The notes beneath the pieces were generated by a model. The model was given only the letters and a program-made list of their open reading frames with translations, ran no database searches and was not told where the DNA came from. This document shows positions 46,257 to 59,468 of a stretch of 64,000 nucleotides of DNA, piece by piece; the stretch's first letter is position 1, and each line of letters begins with the position of its first letter. The translations under genes and the position numbers were made by a program. This DNA comes from Anthopleura xanthogrammica (taxonomy: Eukaryota; Cnidaria; Anthozoa; Actiniaria; Actiniidae), in assembly GCA_964019055.1 (NCBI GenBank), contig OZ025211.1:13468082-13532081 (forward strand), written 5' to 3'.

Positions 46257-47537
46257 ATGGCAACCGTAATGTTTAGAGAAGACACCAAGAAATTGTACAG
46301 GGAGCTTGGAAAAAAGCAGATAACGGTAGAAAAACCACCGACGGTAGAGGAAGTTGAAGAATTCTGGAAAGAAACTCTAGAGCAAGAAAAAAGTTATAAC
46401 AAACAAGCAGAATGGATAAAACGGACAGAAAATCAAAACAGCAAGATCAAACAGCAGACATGGAGCAACATTACACAAGCTGAAATCGCATCTGCGTTAA
46501 CCAAAGCAGGCAACTGGAAATCTCCTGGTCTGGATCAAATTCACAACTTCTGGCTTAAACACATCACAGCTTTGCACGGCGATCTTGCTAAGAGTGTCAA
46601 TGATATGTTGAAGAACCCAGAGACATGTCCAGAATAGATGACGCAAGGTATTACCTACCTCCTCCCAAAGACCGAGGAAACAAAGGAAGCAAAGAATTAC
46701 AGACCAATAACATGTCTGTCTACCATGTACAAGCTCATGTCATCAATCATGACAAGTCGAATTTATCATCATCTGGAGACCAATCAACTCGTACCAAAAG
46801 AGCAAAAAGGATGCAGAAAAGGATGTTATGGATGCAAAGATCAGCTCTTAAAAAATAAGATGATACTTGAAAATTGCAAGCAAAAAAAGAAAAATCTCAG
46901 TACAGCATGGATTGATTACAGAAAAGCGTTTGATAGTGTCCCTCATCCATGGATATTAAAGACCTTGCAGATCTACAAGATATCGCCACTACTATCGAGC
47001 TTCCTGAAACACAGCATGAAAACCTGGAAAACATCCATGATCCTAAACCACACAACAGGAACACTAACAACAAGAACGATCACCATCAAAAGCAGGATCT
47101 ATCCAGGAGACTCACTATCACCACTGTTGTTCTGCTTGGCCCTGACACCACTTAGCAACATGTTAAATAGCACAGAATGTGGATACAGCGTTGAAAACGC
47201 GAAGGTCGGACATCTCTTCTACGTAGACGATCTAAAGCTATATTCAAAAGACGACAGCCATCTTGAAACACTTCTCCACACTGTACACCATTTCAGTAAC
47301 AACATCAACATGAGATTTGGCCTCGACAAGTGTGCCAAAGCTACTTTCAAGAAAGGTAAATTAACGAAGAAATCGAACATCCAACTTGATCTTGACACAG
47401 TCATTAAAGAACTTCACCACGAGAAAACCTACAAGTACCTAGGCATCGATGAAAGTGATGGAATACAGCATTCCAAGATAAAAGAAAAAGTGAGGAGTAC
47501 TATCGAAGACTCAGATTGGTACTACAAAGTGAGTTGA
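46257..47537 (+). pseudogene. R4-like/NeSL-like LINE reverse transcriptase, nonsense-broken and truncated
   Basis: Two open stretches (46257-46637 and 46638-47537) are in the same frame, separated only by a TAG at 46635-46637. The family reads tryptophan there in CPE-W-x-TQG, so TGG to TAG is the likely change. SPGLDQIHNFWLK, NYRPITCLSTMYK, GCRKGCYGCKDQLL, AWIDYRKAFDSVPH, YPGDSLSPLLFCLAL and FYVDDLKLY identify the reverse transcriptase, and GLDKCAKATFKKGKL the thumb region. I link this series to the R4/NeSL-type LINEs with restriction-like endonuclease. The C-terminal zinc and endonuclease domains are missing after 47537. Confidence 0.75.
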
Positions 47538-47845
47538 ACGCAGCGAATAAGATCCAGGCTATTAAGAGTGAATGTCAGTAGAAATCAAACAAAATTCAAA
47601 AATTCGCGGACACGGCCCAAAAATCGTGTTGGCTTATATTTTGATCATTGATAGGGTAGGGTATGTAGGTAAACGAAACGGGGTTGATTTGTTGAAATAT
47701 TCGTTATTTTGAAAAATATCGACCAAAGACGATGCAAGCCTGATTTCGGCTCAAACCGACTCACACTACTAGGTATTTAGCCGATTTTTGAGTGTCTCGT
47801 AAACTCGCTAAAACAAAATAAAAAGTCATTCATTCATTGTATCTA

Positions 47846-48097
47846 CAATCGTGGACTAAAAGGGTTGAGAATTTTTTATCATATCAAAAAAATGGAATTT
47901 TCCTCATAAAATATTATCTAAACTAAAATTCTCCCTCCCCCCCAGCACAATGTTGGTTCCATTGGCTAGCACAGTTCCCTCTCAACAGACCCAACATTGT
48001 TCTGGGGGGAGGGGGGTCGTTCGAGAGGGATTTAACTGTGTTTTACACAATATATCCTTAAAAACTCAAAAATTCTCAACCATTTTGTCCAAGATCG
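47846..48097. mobile_element. MITE copy 1, CAATC(T/G)TGGAC ends
   Basis: About 250 bp repeated in direct orientation at 55236-55487 with few differences. The terminal inverted repeat reads CAATCTTGGACAAAA then GGTTGAGAATTTTTG. The centre has C-rich and G-rich runs (CCCTCCCCCCCAGCACAATG and its inverse) that pair. Noncoding. Confidence 0.85.
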
Positions 48098-48430
48098 TCT
48101 GCGATCTGTATATGCTAAAAATCATGAATTCTTCCGTCGAATCACAATAAAACACATTCAATAACCCATATTTCTTGTTTTACAAATCGGACCCTTATGA
48201 TAATGAGACAAAATGACATTGTACATCCTTCGTAATTCAATATAGGTATGGATTTGTATACAATCCGACTGATATCCGACTGCTACACATGTCGTAAATT
48301 GCATGACGTCACAAAGAATGGCATTTTTTTCTTCGAAAAGTAGCGGTAACTCGTTAACCATAGAACTTTAGGGTGTTAATTTGAATGCAAAGATTTTCAA
48401 GGAGTACGAATCCCAAGAAGAATCACTCTT
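48098..48430. other. No supported gene
   Basis: Spacer between the MITE and the Academ-like element. Nothing recognised. Confidence 0.5.
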
Positions 48431-51400
48431 ATAGTCCGGAAGATTGGGGTTGGTAACAATAGACGATTAAGATCCACCTTGGATCCTAATCGGTTGAAAC
48501 GTTTTTCGAGAGGAAAAGTTTCCTATATATTTTATATAGAAAGCACAGGGATCCCAATTCATGAAAAATCGAAAATTTTCAAATTATAATTCTTACGATC
48601 CTAAATTTTTGATAAATCATCCCTGGTAACATTTTACTAAGATATTTTAAGAGAGTAACAATATAACTTAGTGATTTAGCTCAAAGAATATTTTATCTAC
48701 CAGTATTTTTCACTCTTGATAACAGCTGCCATTGCAGAAACATAGGGCAGTGCAGGGCAGGTTTGCTTTAGTACACTTGCAAAGTCCCCGGCATGCACGT
48801 TTGCATCCACATCTTATGAGTTCACTGCATGCTTTGGATGCCTCAGGTAATATTGTCCAGGTAGGTTTCCATCCCTCTGCAGAATGATGCCAGCCCCAAT
48901 CTGCTGCACTCGGAAGGTCTTGGATGGGATCTAGTTTGCGCCCCCAGACATGCCCAGCTTGAAATGCTGCCCTCTTAACATGTTGCTCCAGAGCCGATTG
49001 GGTGGGAGGAATACTTTCGATGCTTTTAGTGCCTTGGGCAAACATGGCTTTGCGTGCATTACATACATTCTCATGGGGACTTGTTCTGGAGTACATAATA
49101 ACCACGAACCGCTCCAACAGCTTAAATTGCTCCTCAGAGACCGCTGCTTGTGGTAATGAAAGACTACGGAAGACCTCTGTCACTTCGGGATAACACTTCC
49201 ACGCTAAAAGTGCTGTCTTTTTCCCTTTTCCTAAAAAGTATGAGACAGTGTCACATCCGGTGAGGGCGTGAAAGAACGGTAATCCTTCACATTGTTGTGT
49301 TGTGAATGAACTGGCTATGGTATTGACAGGCAAATATCGCAAATATTTGCCAACACCAAAGGCAATCCAAAGCTCTTCTACTTGTAATTTATGGTGAAAA
49401 GCAATTGCTAGGACGACAACGTCTGTGTCGACAGTTCGTATGAGGATCTTTTTCATACCATTAACTGACGCATGCTTTGCATGGACGAAGATACGCGTAT
49501 CCGCTTCCTCATGATTGCAGGGTGCTAAACCTTCCTTGTCTACATCGGTTGGACTGATCACACCACACCAGCCGTGCTGATCACCTCTACTGCTGGTAGG
49601 TTGATAGATGCAACATTTTCTGCAAGATAGTGGAAGAGCTCTTTCTTATTATCATCCAGCCTCAGAAATGCCTTCCAATTTGAAGGTATCGATGCACTGT
49701 CGCATACACGTCTACGAGCTCCTGATCCTCTGGATTCACGTGTACCTTGCTTTAAGCTGTCTGGCAGATAACGATCCCAAACCAGATCAATTCTCTTAAC
49801 ATTCTTGGCCTGTTGGATGACATAAGGGAGAAACACAGTGGTTGCATATTCGTTGAAGGTTTTGCACTTTCCGGGTGTCAGCATGTTAACAGTAGCTGCT
49901 GCATCAAGAACAACGACATCTACTAAAGGACGCTGCAATGTTGTATTGACTTCAATAGAGTTGATCAGTTCCGATTTCTGTCCTGTGCGCATGTGGCCAT
50001 TACGAGAAAGGGACGGGGGACTTGAACTGTTTTCATGCTTAAAAAACTCGTCAAGATTTCCCTCTCGTGCTTGACAAGCGATGTACAGCCTGGCAAATAG
50101 GTTGCAGTTGGTTTTCAGATCGCTAACTTGATTACTTGTCTTTTTTGATTGTCTTTTCTCTGACATCCCAAACAAAGGTATTTTGCACTGTTTGATAGTA
50201 TCTGTAATGGCCTTGGAACGATTGGCACCAAGTCGTTCCTCTACATATTTGTCGTACATTGACTCTCCTTTGGCCTTGGCTGTTGAAATTCCTTCCACAA
50301 CAGATTGAGGCATAATCTCCTTGGTGTCCAGTACAAAAAGATCTGTACTCTCTTCGCTGAAGGGGTTTCCCATTTCCTCTATTACACTGACCATACTTTC
50401 CACGTCTTTAGCGAAAGCTTTCTGAACAAAAGGAACTTGCTCATGGTGATGAATGTTATTAGGCTTCAGTACACTATATGTGGTTTCAAACTCTTTCACT
50501 GCTCTGGCTATATCTGGTCCTGCCACCATCCAGCGTCGAAGGGCTGCGGGGCTCTCTGTTAGCCCTACTGCCCCACCGTCTCCTTTGATCATCTCATTCT
50601 CCTGTTCGTGGTTCTGGTCCAATGAAATTTTTGAGAACAGATGTTGGGATTTCTGGACCACGAATTTCCCTTGTTGAAACTCAGCATAAACTGATGGGTG
50701 CCTCTCCTTTAGATTGACCAGGTCTCTGATGTGGATAGAAAGCCATCTTGCATAGTTAACCAAACCCAAAGCAAACATCCAAGGAATTAGCTTGCCAAGA
50801 ACCTGCACATACAAAGGAAAGTTTCCTTCTCTAGTGGATCGGACGAATTCTAGAACAAGCAGTTCCAAATCAAGTGCAGTTGACCAGAAACAAAACTGTG
50901 GACGTGTTACACATCCCTTCTATGACCAAGAAGTAAGATCTTCAGGCTCGTTATTGTCAACTACACTAGCCTGGTAAGCGTTTCTCTTTAAGATATGCAG
51001 TGCGCACGCACTAACTTGATGAGCATAACGAGAACGAGTGATCTGGGTCGCCTTCAGTATAGCATCCGCTCTTCCACTGGTAGTGATCTCAGCTTGGACT
51101 AAAGCGCTATCCCATCCACTGTTACTCAACCAATTGCCGACCATTTTCAACGAGGCCATCTCGATATGCAAGCTGCCCATCATAACGACATAGCTACTCT
51201 CCCCATACAAATCTGCTCTCTCCCACTGAATCTGTTTGGCAAGGGCGTAGAGGGGCTGGTCCATTCCGATGATGGGTGTCTGTCCAGGATTGATGTATGC
51301 GATCTTGTCTTTAACCAATTTCATGGAATGTTGGATCATTGCTTTGCTGTGTGCATTGTCTTCGAAGAGAGGTAACAGCGACGTTATGGCAGGAGGTGGG

Positions 51401-53921
51401 ATACTTCCAGTTTGCAAGTAGGCAAAGTGAGCGGACCATGAAAGATAATCTTTCTCCTCACGCTTTTCCTTCTCTAACAAATCTTCGACTTTTCTCAGCC
51501 ATTGGTACTCACTTTTCATATTTTCAGTGACCAGATCTGACAGCGGCTTGTTAACGCTGTACCCTACTGGGACGTAGTAATCTCGATTCTGTCGTTCTGC
51601 ATACGGCTGGATACTAGTGTAGGCTTCTGGTAGATCAGAAACAGTTTTTCTCTTTGGCATGTCAGCATTTATCAGAACTCGGTTTCTGTCAATACCACTT
51701 AAGTCAACAGTAGGGTGCTCAGTTAAGAAATTGCCGTTCCATGGAAGGAATCTTTGGCTGTGCGCGAACTTGGATTGTGGTCTATGTTGTCCACACTACC
51801 AGTAGTAAATAGTGACTTCTTTAGCTTCGAAGGGCAAACTACACCCTCCTCCTCGAACTGCGCACATACACTGTTTCCGAGATCTGCTGAAATCTGCATT
51901 ACTCGATCGTAAGACACAGACAGTCCCAATCTGTACAGTTTATCCACTAATGTTTTCTTTCTTGTTTCAGCATCTATGAGTAATCCAAGATATATGGGTA
52001 GTGGGGTCTCTCTGGTCTTGCTGTGCCTAGTTGTTGTACATGTGGCATCAACTTGTGTGTCCCTCTTACGTTTAACGGAGTTATAGATTAATAGCTGGGA
52101 CAGCACGACACCTGCGCTTTTATCTTCATCATCTTTTTCCTTGAAATTTGGCCCCTCTAATATCATGTTCACCAGCGCGAGTAGTAAGTCTGGTACTGCC
52201 GAACGCTGGCAATCACCATCAAAAGTGCCGTTGAAGCTTTGCTTCTTAGCTACCATATCTTTTCTTACAATCATTGCAGCTTTGGCCAGGTGCATAGCCT
52301 CCGTGTCATAGTCGTGGTCTTGGGCTAAATTTAAAGCTGCGCCAATATCGTCAGTAAAAGCAAGCTTTACCTCTTTTCCTTCATTGTAAGCACAAAGATC
52401 GGGTATTTGTGTGAGAAGAAGATCTTTCAATCTGGTTCTGTTGACTCTTCGAGGCACATCACCTCCAAGCTGCTCAAGGGATGATGTCTACATTTTGGTT
52501 AGATCTGACAACTGAAAAACTATGGGGCGTGTAGCTTCCTCGATGAATATCACGAGCTCTGCTAAAGCAATAGCTTCTAATGAAGGTTGAGCACTGTCAC
52601 TAGTCTCTTGGTCTTGAGAGAGTCGAACACTTCTTGCTCGATTGTAAAGAGATATAAGGCACGATGCATGGTAATATACATCGATAGCATGCATATCGCC
52701 GGCGGCCAACTTTGCTAATAGCTAACGGTCTTGCAATTTTGTAGCTGCTGCTTTAACTTTGCCATCAACAGTAAGAGTAGCTGCTCTACGTAGATACCCG
52801 CCTTTTAATAATAAGAAAAAAATATTCTCAAACTCAATAATAACTCATGACAATGTTAGTTTTCAAACCCAATGAAACACGACTTCAAAACTTATAGAAT
52901 TTTAAAATATTTTGATAATTAGTACTAGAAATCTGCGAAAATATTTTTAGTCTTGTCTTAGCTTTTATTGTCTGTATCGCTCTGTCTGTCTGTCTAAGTA
53001 GCATTCTATTTCTTTTTTTACCTCAAATATCAAGAAAAAAATATAAGAAAAGAGAATTTACCCGTTTCTTCGCAAAAGAAGCATTGTCTTACGCCATCTC
53101 TTGATTTAGCTGCTATTCCCAGGGAAGCACGAGTTTTAACAGGACTGTGTTGTCTGGAAGTGTCTTCGTCAGAGCCTTCACTTAAATCCACTAGTTTTCT
53201 CTTCTGAGCTATAATCAGCTTTTCGTTACTACATCGATAAAAACATGCTCTGTCCCATGATGCACGGCGTGATCTTAGTGTTTCGGCAATCCCTCTTCCA
53301 TCGTCAAGTCTCGATAATGGTACTTGAATTGGCAGTTCACCAATCTCTTCAAACTTCGGTAAAATTTCTGCTAAACTTTCGTAACCTGATACACAGTCTT
53401 TTCGTTTGTTGTTAAAAGGACATACAAGCTTTTCACTAGCATTATCTTTTTCGCACAGAGCACATAATTCCCAGTTTTTCCCAGTATTTAAGGACTCAGC
53501 CATTTTACTTTAGCATCCACAACTAAACAACCTGCTAGTAGGTTCAAATCAGTCAGGCGTTCCTGGAGAGCACCACAGGGACCCCGGGGTTTTAGTGAAA
53601 GATTTTAATATGCTTTTATTTGATTAAAAAAAACTGTTTCACACTAATTTTAAAACAAATATGTTTTATACATGGTACTCAGACAGTACGGGCAAAATTT
53701 GATCAAGTGTGATCCATAATTGCGATCTTTATTGAGCCTGCTGTCCCTACCGCTGACCGCCTCCTAAAACCACCTTAAATCATACCTTTACGATTAGGAT
53801 CCAGACCGGATCTTAATGGTTTATCAATCTACATGGTAAAGTGTGTTTATTCTGAAAATTTGGTGCTTGTATCACTAATGTGAACAATTCGACTATTTTT
53901 GTCCCTTATCTTCCGGACTAT
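48431..53921. mobile_element. Academ-like DNA transposon with XPG/FEN-type nuclease, eroded
   Basis: ATAGTCCGGAAGAT (48431-48444) and its inverse (53908-53921) mark the ends. A second inverted block, ATTAAGATCC-x4-TGGATCCTAATCG, lies 25 bp further in on the left and about 90 bp in on the right. The single minus-strand gene inside fills most of the 5.5 kb. The XPG-type nuclease and Cys-rich motifs fit what is known of the Academ superfamily. The target duplication could not be read. Confidence 0.65.
48710..53503 (-). pseudogene. Academ-like transposase with Cys clusters and XPG/FEN-type nuclease domain
   Basis: Exon 1 (53503..53062) starts MAESLNTGKNWELCALCEKD and has paired Cys motifs (CALC, CFFC). 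A donor at ACGG|GTAAAT leads to a second exon from about 52815, read with several breaks to 48710. Stops or frame changes lie near 52723, 52490, 51700, 50915 and 49560. Toward the end, HEEADTRIFVHAKH, IRTVDTDVVVLA and FHALTGCDTVS match the three acidic blocks of FEN1/XPG nucleases (EAxA, DxD, GxD). The terminus is Cys-rich, CGCKRACRGLCKCTKANLPC then CFCNGSC. Academ elements carry this combination. The number of lesions means the gene is dead. Product length before decay is about 1,550 residues. Confidence 0.7.
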
Positions 53922-55235
53922 TAGAACCATCCCACGAAGGAAGAAATGAATTTACCAAACGAAATGAGGCCCTTTCATTAAGTAACATATAGCCTACCTA
54001 ACGTACAGAAGCTTCTATCAAGGCGAGATTTTACCGTATATTTGAAATAATACTGGTTTTGATAAAATACGAAAGAAAATAATAATAATAATAATAATAA
54101 TAATAAGCTAATTTATATATTTATAAAGCACGGTTCACAACGGTTTACAGCCATTTACCCTATAATAAAAAGAATTATTCTAAAATATCTTTTTATCGCG
54201 ATTTGAATGTTAACCGTTGTGAACCGTGGAAAATTGACTCCAATCTTGTTGTTTACCGTTATTTTTTAAAGTTTTTAGGTTGTTCTAAAGTTTCTTATTT
54301 ATATTATGTGCTTTCGTTTGAAAGTGAGTAAGATATTACACTTATTTGGCCATTAGAGCGACCACGGTTAACAAACCGGAAGTGAAGCTTTAATAATGAA
54401 CCGGAAGTAAACGTTTGAATACTCATTTCATTAAAAAAGAATTAAATGCGTATCATTTACAATACTTGAGATTAGTATTTTCTTTGTCATTAGCTTTTTT
54501 GGAAGAAAAAATCGGACTTTCCTTCCGTAGAATTTTAACTTCACAAAAGAGTTGTCTTTCCATCCATTGGGTATTTGTTCCTGAGTCTTACAGGGCTCTT
54601 TGCCTTTTTTGTTCCTTTTTTGAGCCTTTATATTGTTTTACAATCCTGAGGAAATGCAAGGACAAGCTCGACTGCTTAATCAATGAAATGTTGTTGATTA
54701 GGAACAAAGGACCAAGTCTAAACACACAATCAGACTCCATACGTGCAAAAATATTTGTTTAATAATTTGTCATGCGCATTGATCCCAAGAGGATAATTCA
54801 TCTCAATGTAATATTCAAATTTATCGAATAAACCAACTCACTTGAAAATGATGTCAGCGACATCGAAACGTCGTACAATAAGCGTTCTGTCTTATATTAT
54901 CAAACTTTATATTAAAATTTTGAAAAATATACACTGATTCTAGACCCATCTTGGCCTCCTTTGCAATATCTACTACTTTGTTGCTTTTTTAGGTAAATGT
55001 AAACGGCGTATACCTTTTATTCCAAATTATTAGCCTTTCTAAATACCAGTTTTTGGACTTCTATCAATATCCACTTTTTGTGACCTCACATTTTCCTTTG
55101 CATTTATGACTTAATTCAAATTAATTAATTCAAAAGTAACATTTTCTAATATCTCTCAGTCTATTTCTTATAATTGACGCTTATTCCCTTTTAAACTGCC
55201 TGGCATCTCTTTTAATTACAAATACCATTTCCAGA
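53922..55235. other. Mostly noncoding spacer with LINE tail and hairpin motif
   Basis: Contains a LINE 3'-end relic (54077-54200, minus) and, near 54848-54882, GATGTC-AGC-GACATC followed by GAAACGTCGTAC, a hammerhead-like fragment without a proper CUGANGA core. The ORF at 54415-54762 has no recognisable domain. Confidence 0.5.
54077..54200 (-). mobile_element. 3' end relic of an L2-type LINE
   Basis: On the minus strand, AACCGTGCTTTATAAATATATAAATTAGC runs into (TTA)n. This matches the style of the intact LINE's 3' end (a GCGC/GTGC box, AT-rich stretch, trinucleotide tail). Confidence 0.5.
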
Positions 55236-55487
55236 CAATCTTGGACAAAAAGGGTTGAGAATTTTTGATCATATCAAAAAAATGGAATTTTCCTCATAAA
55301 ATATTATCTAAACTAAAATTCCCCCTCCCCCCCAGCACAATGTTGGTTCCATTGGCTAGCACAAATCCCTCTCGACAGACCCAACATTGTTCTGGGGGGA
55401 GAAGGGTCGTTCGAGAGGGATTTAACTGTGTTTTACACAATATATCCTTAAAAACTCAAACATTCTCAACCATTTTGTCCAAGATTG
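55236..55487. mobile_element. MITE copy 2, CAATCTTGGAC ends
   Basis: Second copy of the 47846-48097 element in the same orientation, with better-preserved 11-bp ends (CAATCTTGGAC and its inverse). Confidence 0.88.
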
Positions 55488-58352
55488 TAGGTCAATTGGG
55501 CCTAGTACGGCCAAGATATAACAGTTTCATTAAATATGGATTATTTTGGATAGGAACGGAGGCCTTTTATAAAGACGATATGCGTACAGCGATAAATTAA
55601 CTAGTAAACTACCTGTTACTCGAGCGAAGAATAATATACGAGGTGTTTCATCAAAACTCTCGATATTTATACCAGAAGGTTCACAAAAGGATGTTCTTTA
55701 AAGTTATAAAAAAAATTCTGGACTCTTTTTGATTTTAGTCGAATAAGAGCCCTTTACTTTTCACAAATTTCGGGTTTTGTTCCACTGACACTGAAAGCGA
55801 CAACCAACCTCATTTGCGAAGTTGCGAGTCAAAAACTAATTTTTCAAGACTAAAAATGTTTCCAGGATTGCTAGAAAATATTACTTTATATCATGAAAAG
55901 TATTTCTAATAGGTCTAGCAATTTGATTGTGAACTGGTTGAAATATTTTGTCAAACTAAAGAAAAATAATAGTGCTGCCGCAGTCTGCATATTCAGTCAA
56001 ATAAGGGCATAATATATATCACAACTGACATATTTAGGGTACACTGCAGTACTATATTAATATGAAAATGATTAGAAGTACTGTACTCGTAAATACAAGC
56101 TGCTTTTAATGAATATCAAATAAAATTTGGAACTTTATTGATACGATTCTTTTTGCGATATGTCATTGTGATGAACCACTTGTAGATTTCAAACCGCCCT
56201 AATTAGTATTCATGTTGTCTTTCTCGTCGGTCGTCGTACACTGTAGCACGCACTATATTTATTAGCATGAAAATAAATAAGAGTACAAATACAAGCAGCT
56301 CTTAATGAATGTCACATAAAATTTGAATTTATTTACGAGTTTTCACGATATTTGTTGTTAGAAATCTACTAGTGACGACTGTTTACTGTACAGTGACATG
56401 TAAAATATTACATTGTTATATCTAGAATAAGGTCTAGGGTGCTTGATACTAGTTTTATCATGTATCTTGTACTATCCACTTTTCTTTTCTTTTTTTTTTA
56501 ATTGTAAATTGTATGTGTTTGTAATTTTATCTGTTCTGTCTGTACTTTATTAAGCCACATGCGGCATTTAGGACAAATTCCTTGAACAAATGTTACAAAA
56601 AATACAAATTAGTCTCACAATTTATGATAACGAGGCTCCCTCTCTTAAAACAATCATATATATATCGGAACCAATATTTTTTCCTTTCTGCTTGCGGGAT
56701 TCCTGTGGTTTTGGCTGGAAAATAAAAATGGTACATACCGCACTCCCTACCCTCAATGCTCAGATGTATCGTGGCATTTTCGGCGCAATTAACTTTGTGA
56801 TAGCGAGTGTATACGTGGTTTCAGCAAAATTTACTCGTACATGAATGTTTTATATTTCTTGAACAAGATGCTGGTGGCAGCGTGCACTGGGTTACCTGGA
56901 CCGGGTGGGACCAGGGGCAGGAGGGAGGGGGAGGGTCCTAGGGTGCCCTTGACCCACCCTTTGTGGAAAAACAGTGATCAATTATAAAATAAGCTGACTG
57001 TAATTTGGTTTTTAATATTTCTGATGTGTCGTACTGTCAAGGCCCTCGTTTTCTTTTTTCGTCGTTTTTCAAAAGACAGTGAGAGACTGCCTACCAAAAT
57101 GTACAGTGAAAGCCATATTGGAAAAAATTAAATCAAAAACTAAATCATCGAAAATACCCATTTTGGTGAAGTTCCACAGTTTCAACTTCCATATCTCCGA
57201 TTCCAGTCCGAGTTTTATCATACGTAATTAAGTCGCAGGCAGAAAGTCGGCAAAGCGAGCTGACGGAGACACATTTGCTTGAGGTCAGCATTATTTGTTT
57301 ACTACATGAATCCTTCGTTTAGAACGGTAAGACGAGCAAATAATTGCTCAAAACTACCCTCAGAATTGTTTTACATTTTATAATTTTCTATGTTCGTATA
57401 TATTTGTAAATCAATCGACAGTTCGTAAATGTTTGACGAGTGAGCTGCGAGTTGAATGACTTTATAAGAGATCGATCTGAGAATCAAAATACATGCGTTC
57501 GATTTAACAATATTTCTCATTACTCTTCAGTTCTTAATATCAAAATGAAAGCCCGAATAAACTTCTTTGTACCTCATGTTTATTTGTAGTAGTCTTGTTG
57601 AGTCAAACCATTAAATAAAGCATCCGAAAATCGTGTCGGTAAAACTCGAATGAAGTCAGGACGTCCCATCGGTTTGATTTAGCTTGGAGTACGTAGAAAT
57701 TCTTTAACACAAGAATTAAATATTGGCCTTGGCTAGCTTTTTCCTTTTGTACTGATACTACAGATAATACTGCTATAGATAGCTGAGTCAAAGCACGAGT
57801 ACTTAATCAAAGTTAGCGGATTTGCCGTGAGCAATGCAAATTCTTCAGAATTCCGGGCTGCATTAGAATTATCCTTGTTTACGAATAGATTAAAAATTCT
57901 GACTCGGCTCACTCTTTAATTACAGCAGTCAACGAAATAGAGCATGCGTAGACATTAATTTATGTCACGTGATACGCTAGCTCTGCCCTCTCTTAATTAG
58001 TTGGCAATGTAGTGACATTGATTGACAGTTGGCACATGCTAATTGATAGGACTATAGACAGGAACCCTGTAGCAGATGCCCGCTAAGGCCACTTGGGTAT
58101 AGTTCTGAAGACCCCTGGGTACTATTGCGCAACTTTGCCATTTTGTCGCGAAGGAATCAGAATGGAAAAAAAAAAAAAAAAAGAAACAACGAAGGTATTT
58201 TATGACTGGTTTACCACAGGTAATCCAGTAATAAAAATACACACATTTCGTTCGCGTATTCGAGAGCTCATCATCTCAGGTAGTTCAACGCTTTTTTGTT
58301 TATTTTAACACTGCTAGAATATTTAAAAGTATTTTGACAAAACCATGCTATC
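55488..58352. other. No supported gene
   Basis: AT-rich intergenic sequence. A diverged direct duplication lies at 56030-56180 and 56230-56385 (shared AATACAAGC-GCT-TTAATGAAT and ATAAAATTTG). A G-rich run lies at 56903-56943. Short ORFs (56590-56844, 57603-57791) lack supporting features. Confidence 0.5.
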
Positions 58353-58354
58353 TA

Positions 58355-58634
58355 CAGTAAAAATCGAAATGTGTTGATACACGACCCCTATGATGCCCCC
58401 AAAATTGGCTGCGTGAAATGACTGATGTCCACTGTACGCTCCCCCTCCCCTTGCAATGTTGTCTAAATGGCCAAAGTTGGGTACCGTGAGCTAGCTACAT
58501 TCTCAAGGAACAACATTGAATGGGGGAGGGGGGGATTTAGTTTATATACAATTTTTAAAGCGCTTTTTCTTACACTGCATGCTTAATTTTTCCAACATTA
58601 TGAGGTAGTGTATCAACACTTTTGATTTTTACTG
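58355..58634. mobile_element. Tc1/mariner-like MITE with TA target site
   Basis: CAGTAAAAATCGAAATGTGT with TTGATACAC after it (from 58355) is mirrored at the right end (GTGTATCAACAC...GATTTTTACTG). TA flanks both sides (58353-58354 and 58635-58636). The 280-bp interior is noncoding with C-rich and G-rich complementary runs. Confidence 0.8.
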
Positions 58635-59054
58635 TAGACAGCTATCTTTAAGACATTTGCAAAACGTTATATAGTATTTTGTAACCATGCTTTTGATAAA
58701 TCTTTAAGAAATATATCAAGACGGTATTCAAAACAACATGGGCAGATCTGGGCAAGTCCAGAAAGTCTGTCTAGAGATTGTGCAATTTCGCTAGCTCAAA
58801 ATCACAAGGTTAAAAGAAATTCATAAAAGAAATTGAGTGCAGTTTACGCTTGTAGTTACAATTAATCTGAGCTGTACATTGTGAAACAGGAATTGTATGG
58901 TTTTAGGGTTGTAATCCATTAAATATGTCTTATTTTATGGCATTAGAAGTATATCACAAACAGTAACAATTTTGCGCATAGTAACAACCCAACCCAACGA
59001 TATAGAAGTAGTAAACCTTTCCTGACATAAACAAATTAAAACATATAGATTAGT

Positions 59055-59213
59055 GAATGTTCATTTCTTACCAGAACTAACCGGGACAAGGTTTTTTGTC
59101 ATTTCAAGAATTTTGCGAGCTTGAAGAAGACTCTGTCCTCTTTGTGCCAACGCAGCATGTCTTGGAACTTTTGCATGCTTTGCGATTTAGCATTGCCAGA
59201 AATATTGGACATT
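59055..59213 (-). CDS. Weak candidate exon
   Basis: One minus frame reads KVPRHAALAQRGQSLLQARK then ILEMTKNLVPVSSG, ending at a TTCTG|GTAAGA donor-like site near 59070. Another frame has an ATG at 59213 and 37 codons. Neither could be tied to further exons. Confidence 0.2.
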
Positions 59214-59468
59214 GTCAGCGGTGTTACGCATGAATGAAAATGAAGTGGTTTTTTAGAGGAAAAATATAACTACATGGTTTCCAAGCACATATTTATATTC
59301 AACTATGATGTTAGTAAAACAATTCTTACCAAAAAAAGTTACTTGACAATCAAAAGAACAACTAGTATTTTTTTGTTGATAAGCCTCACCACAGGAAGCC
59401 CATGAAGGACAAGAAACAAGTTTCAAACGTAAATCGTTACTTTTAGCTTCCTTATTGTATCTCAGCAG

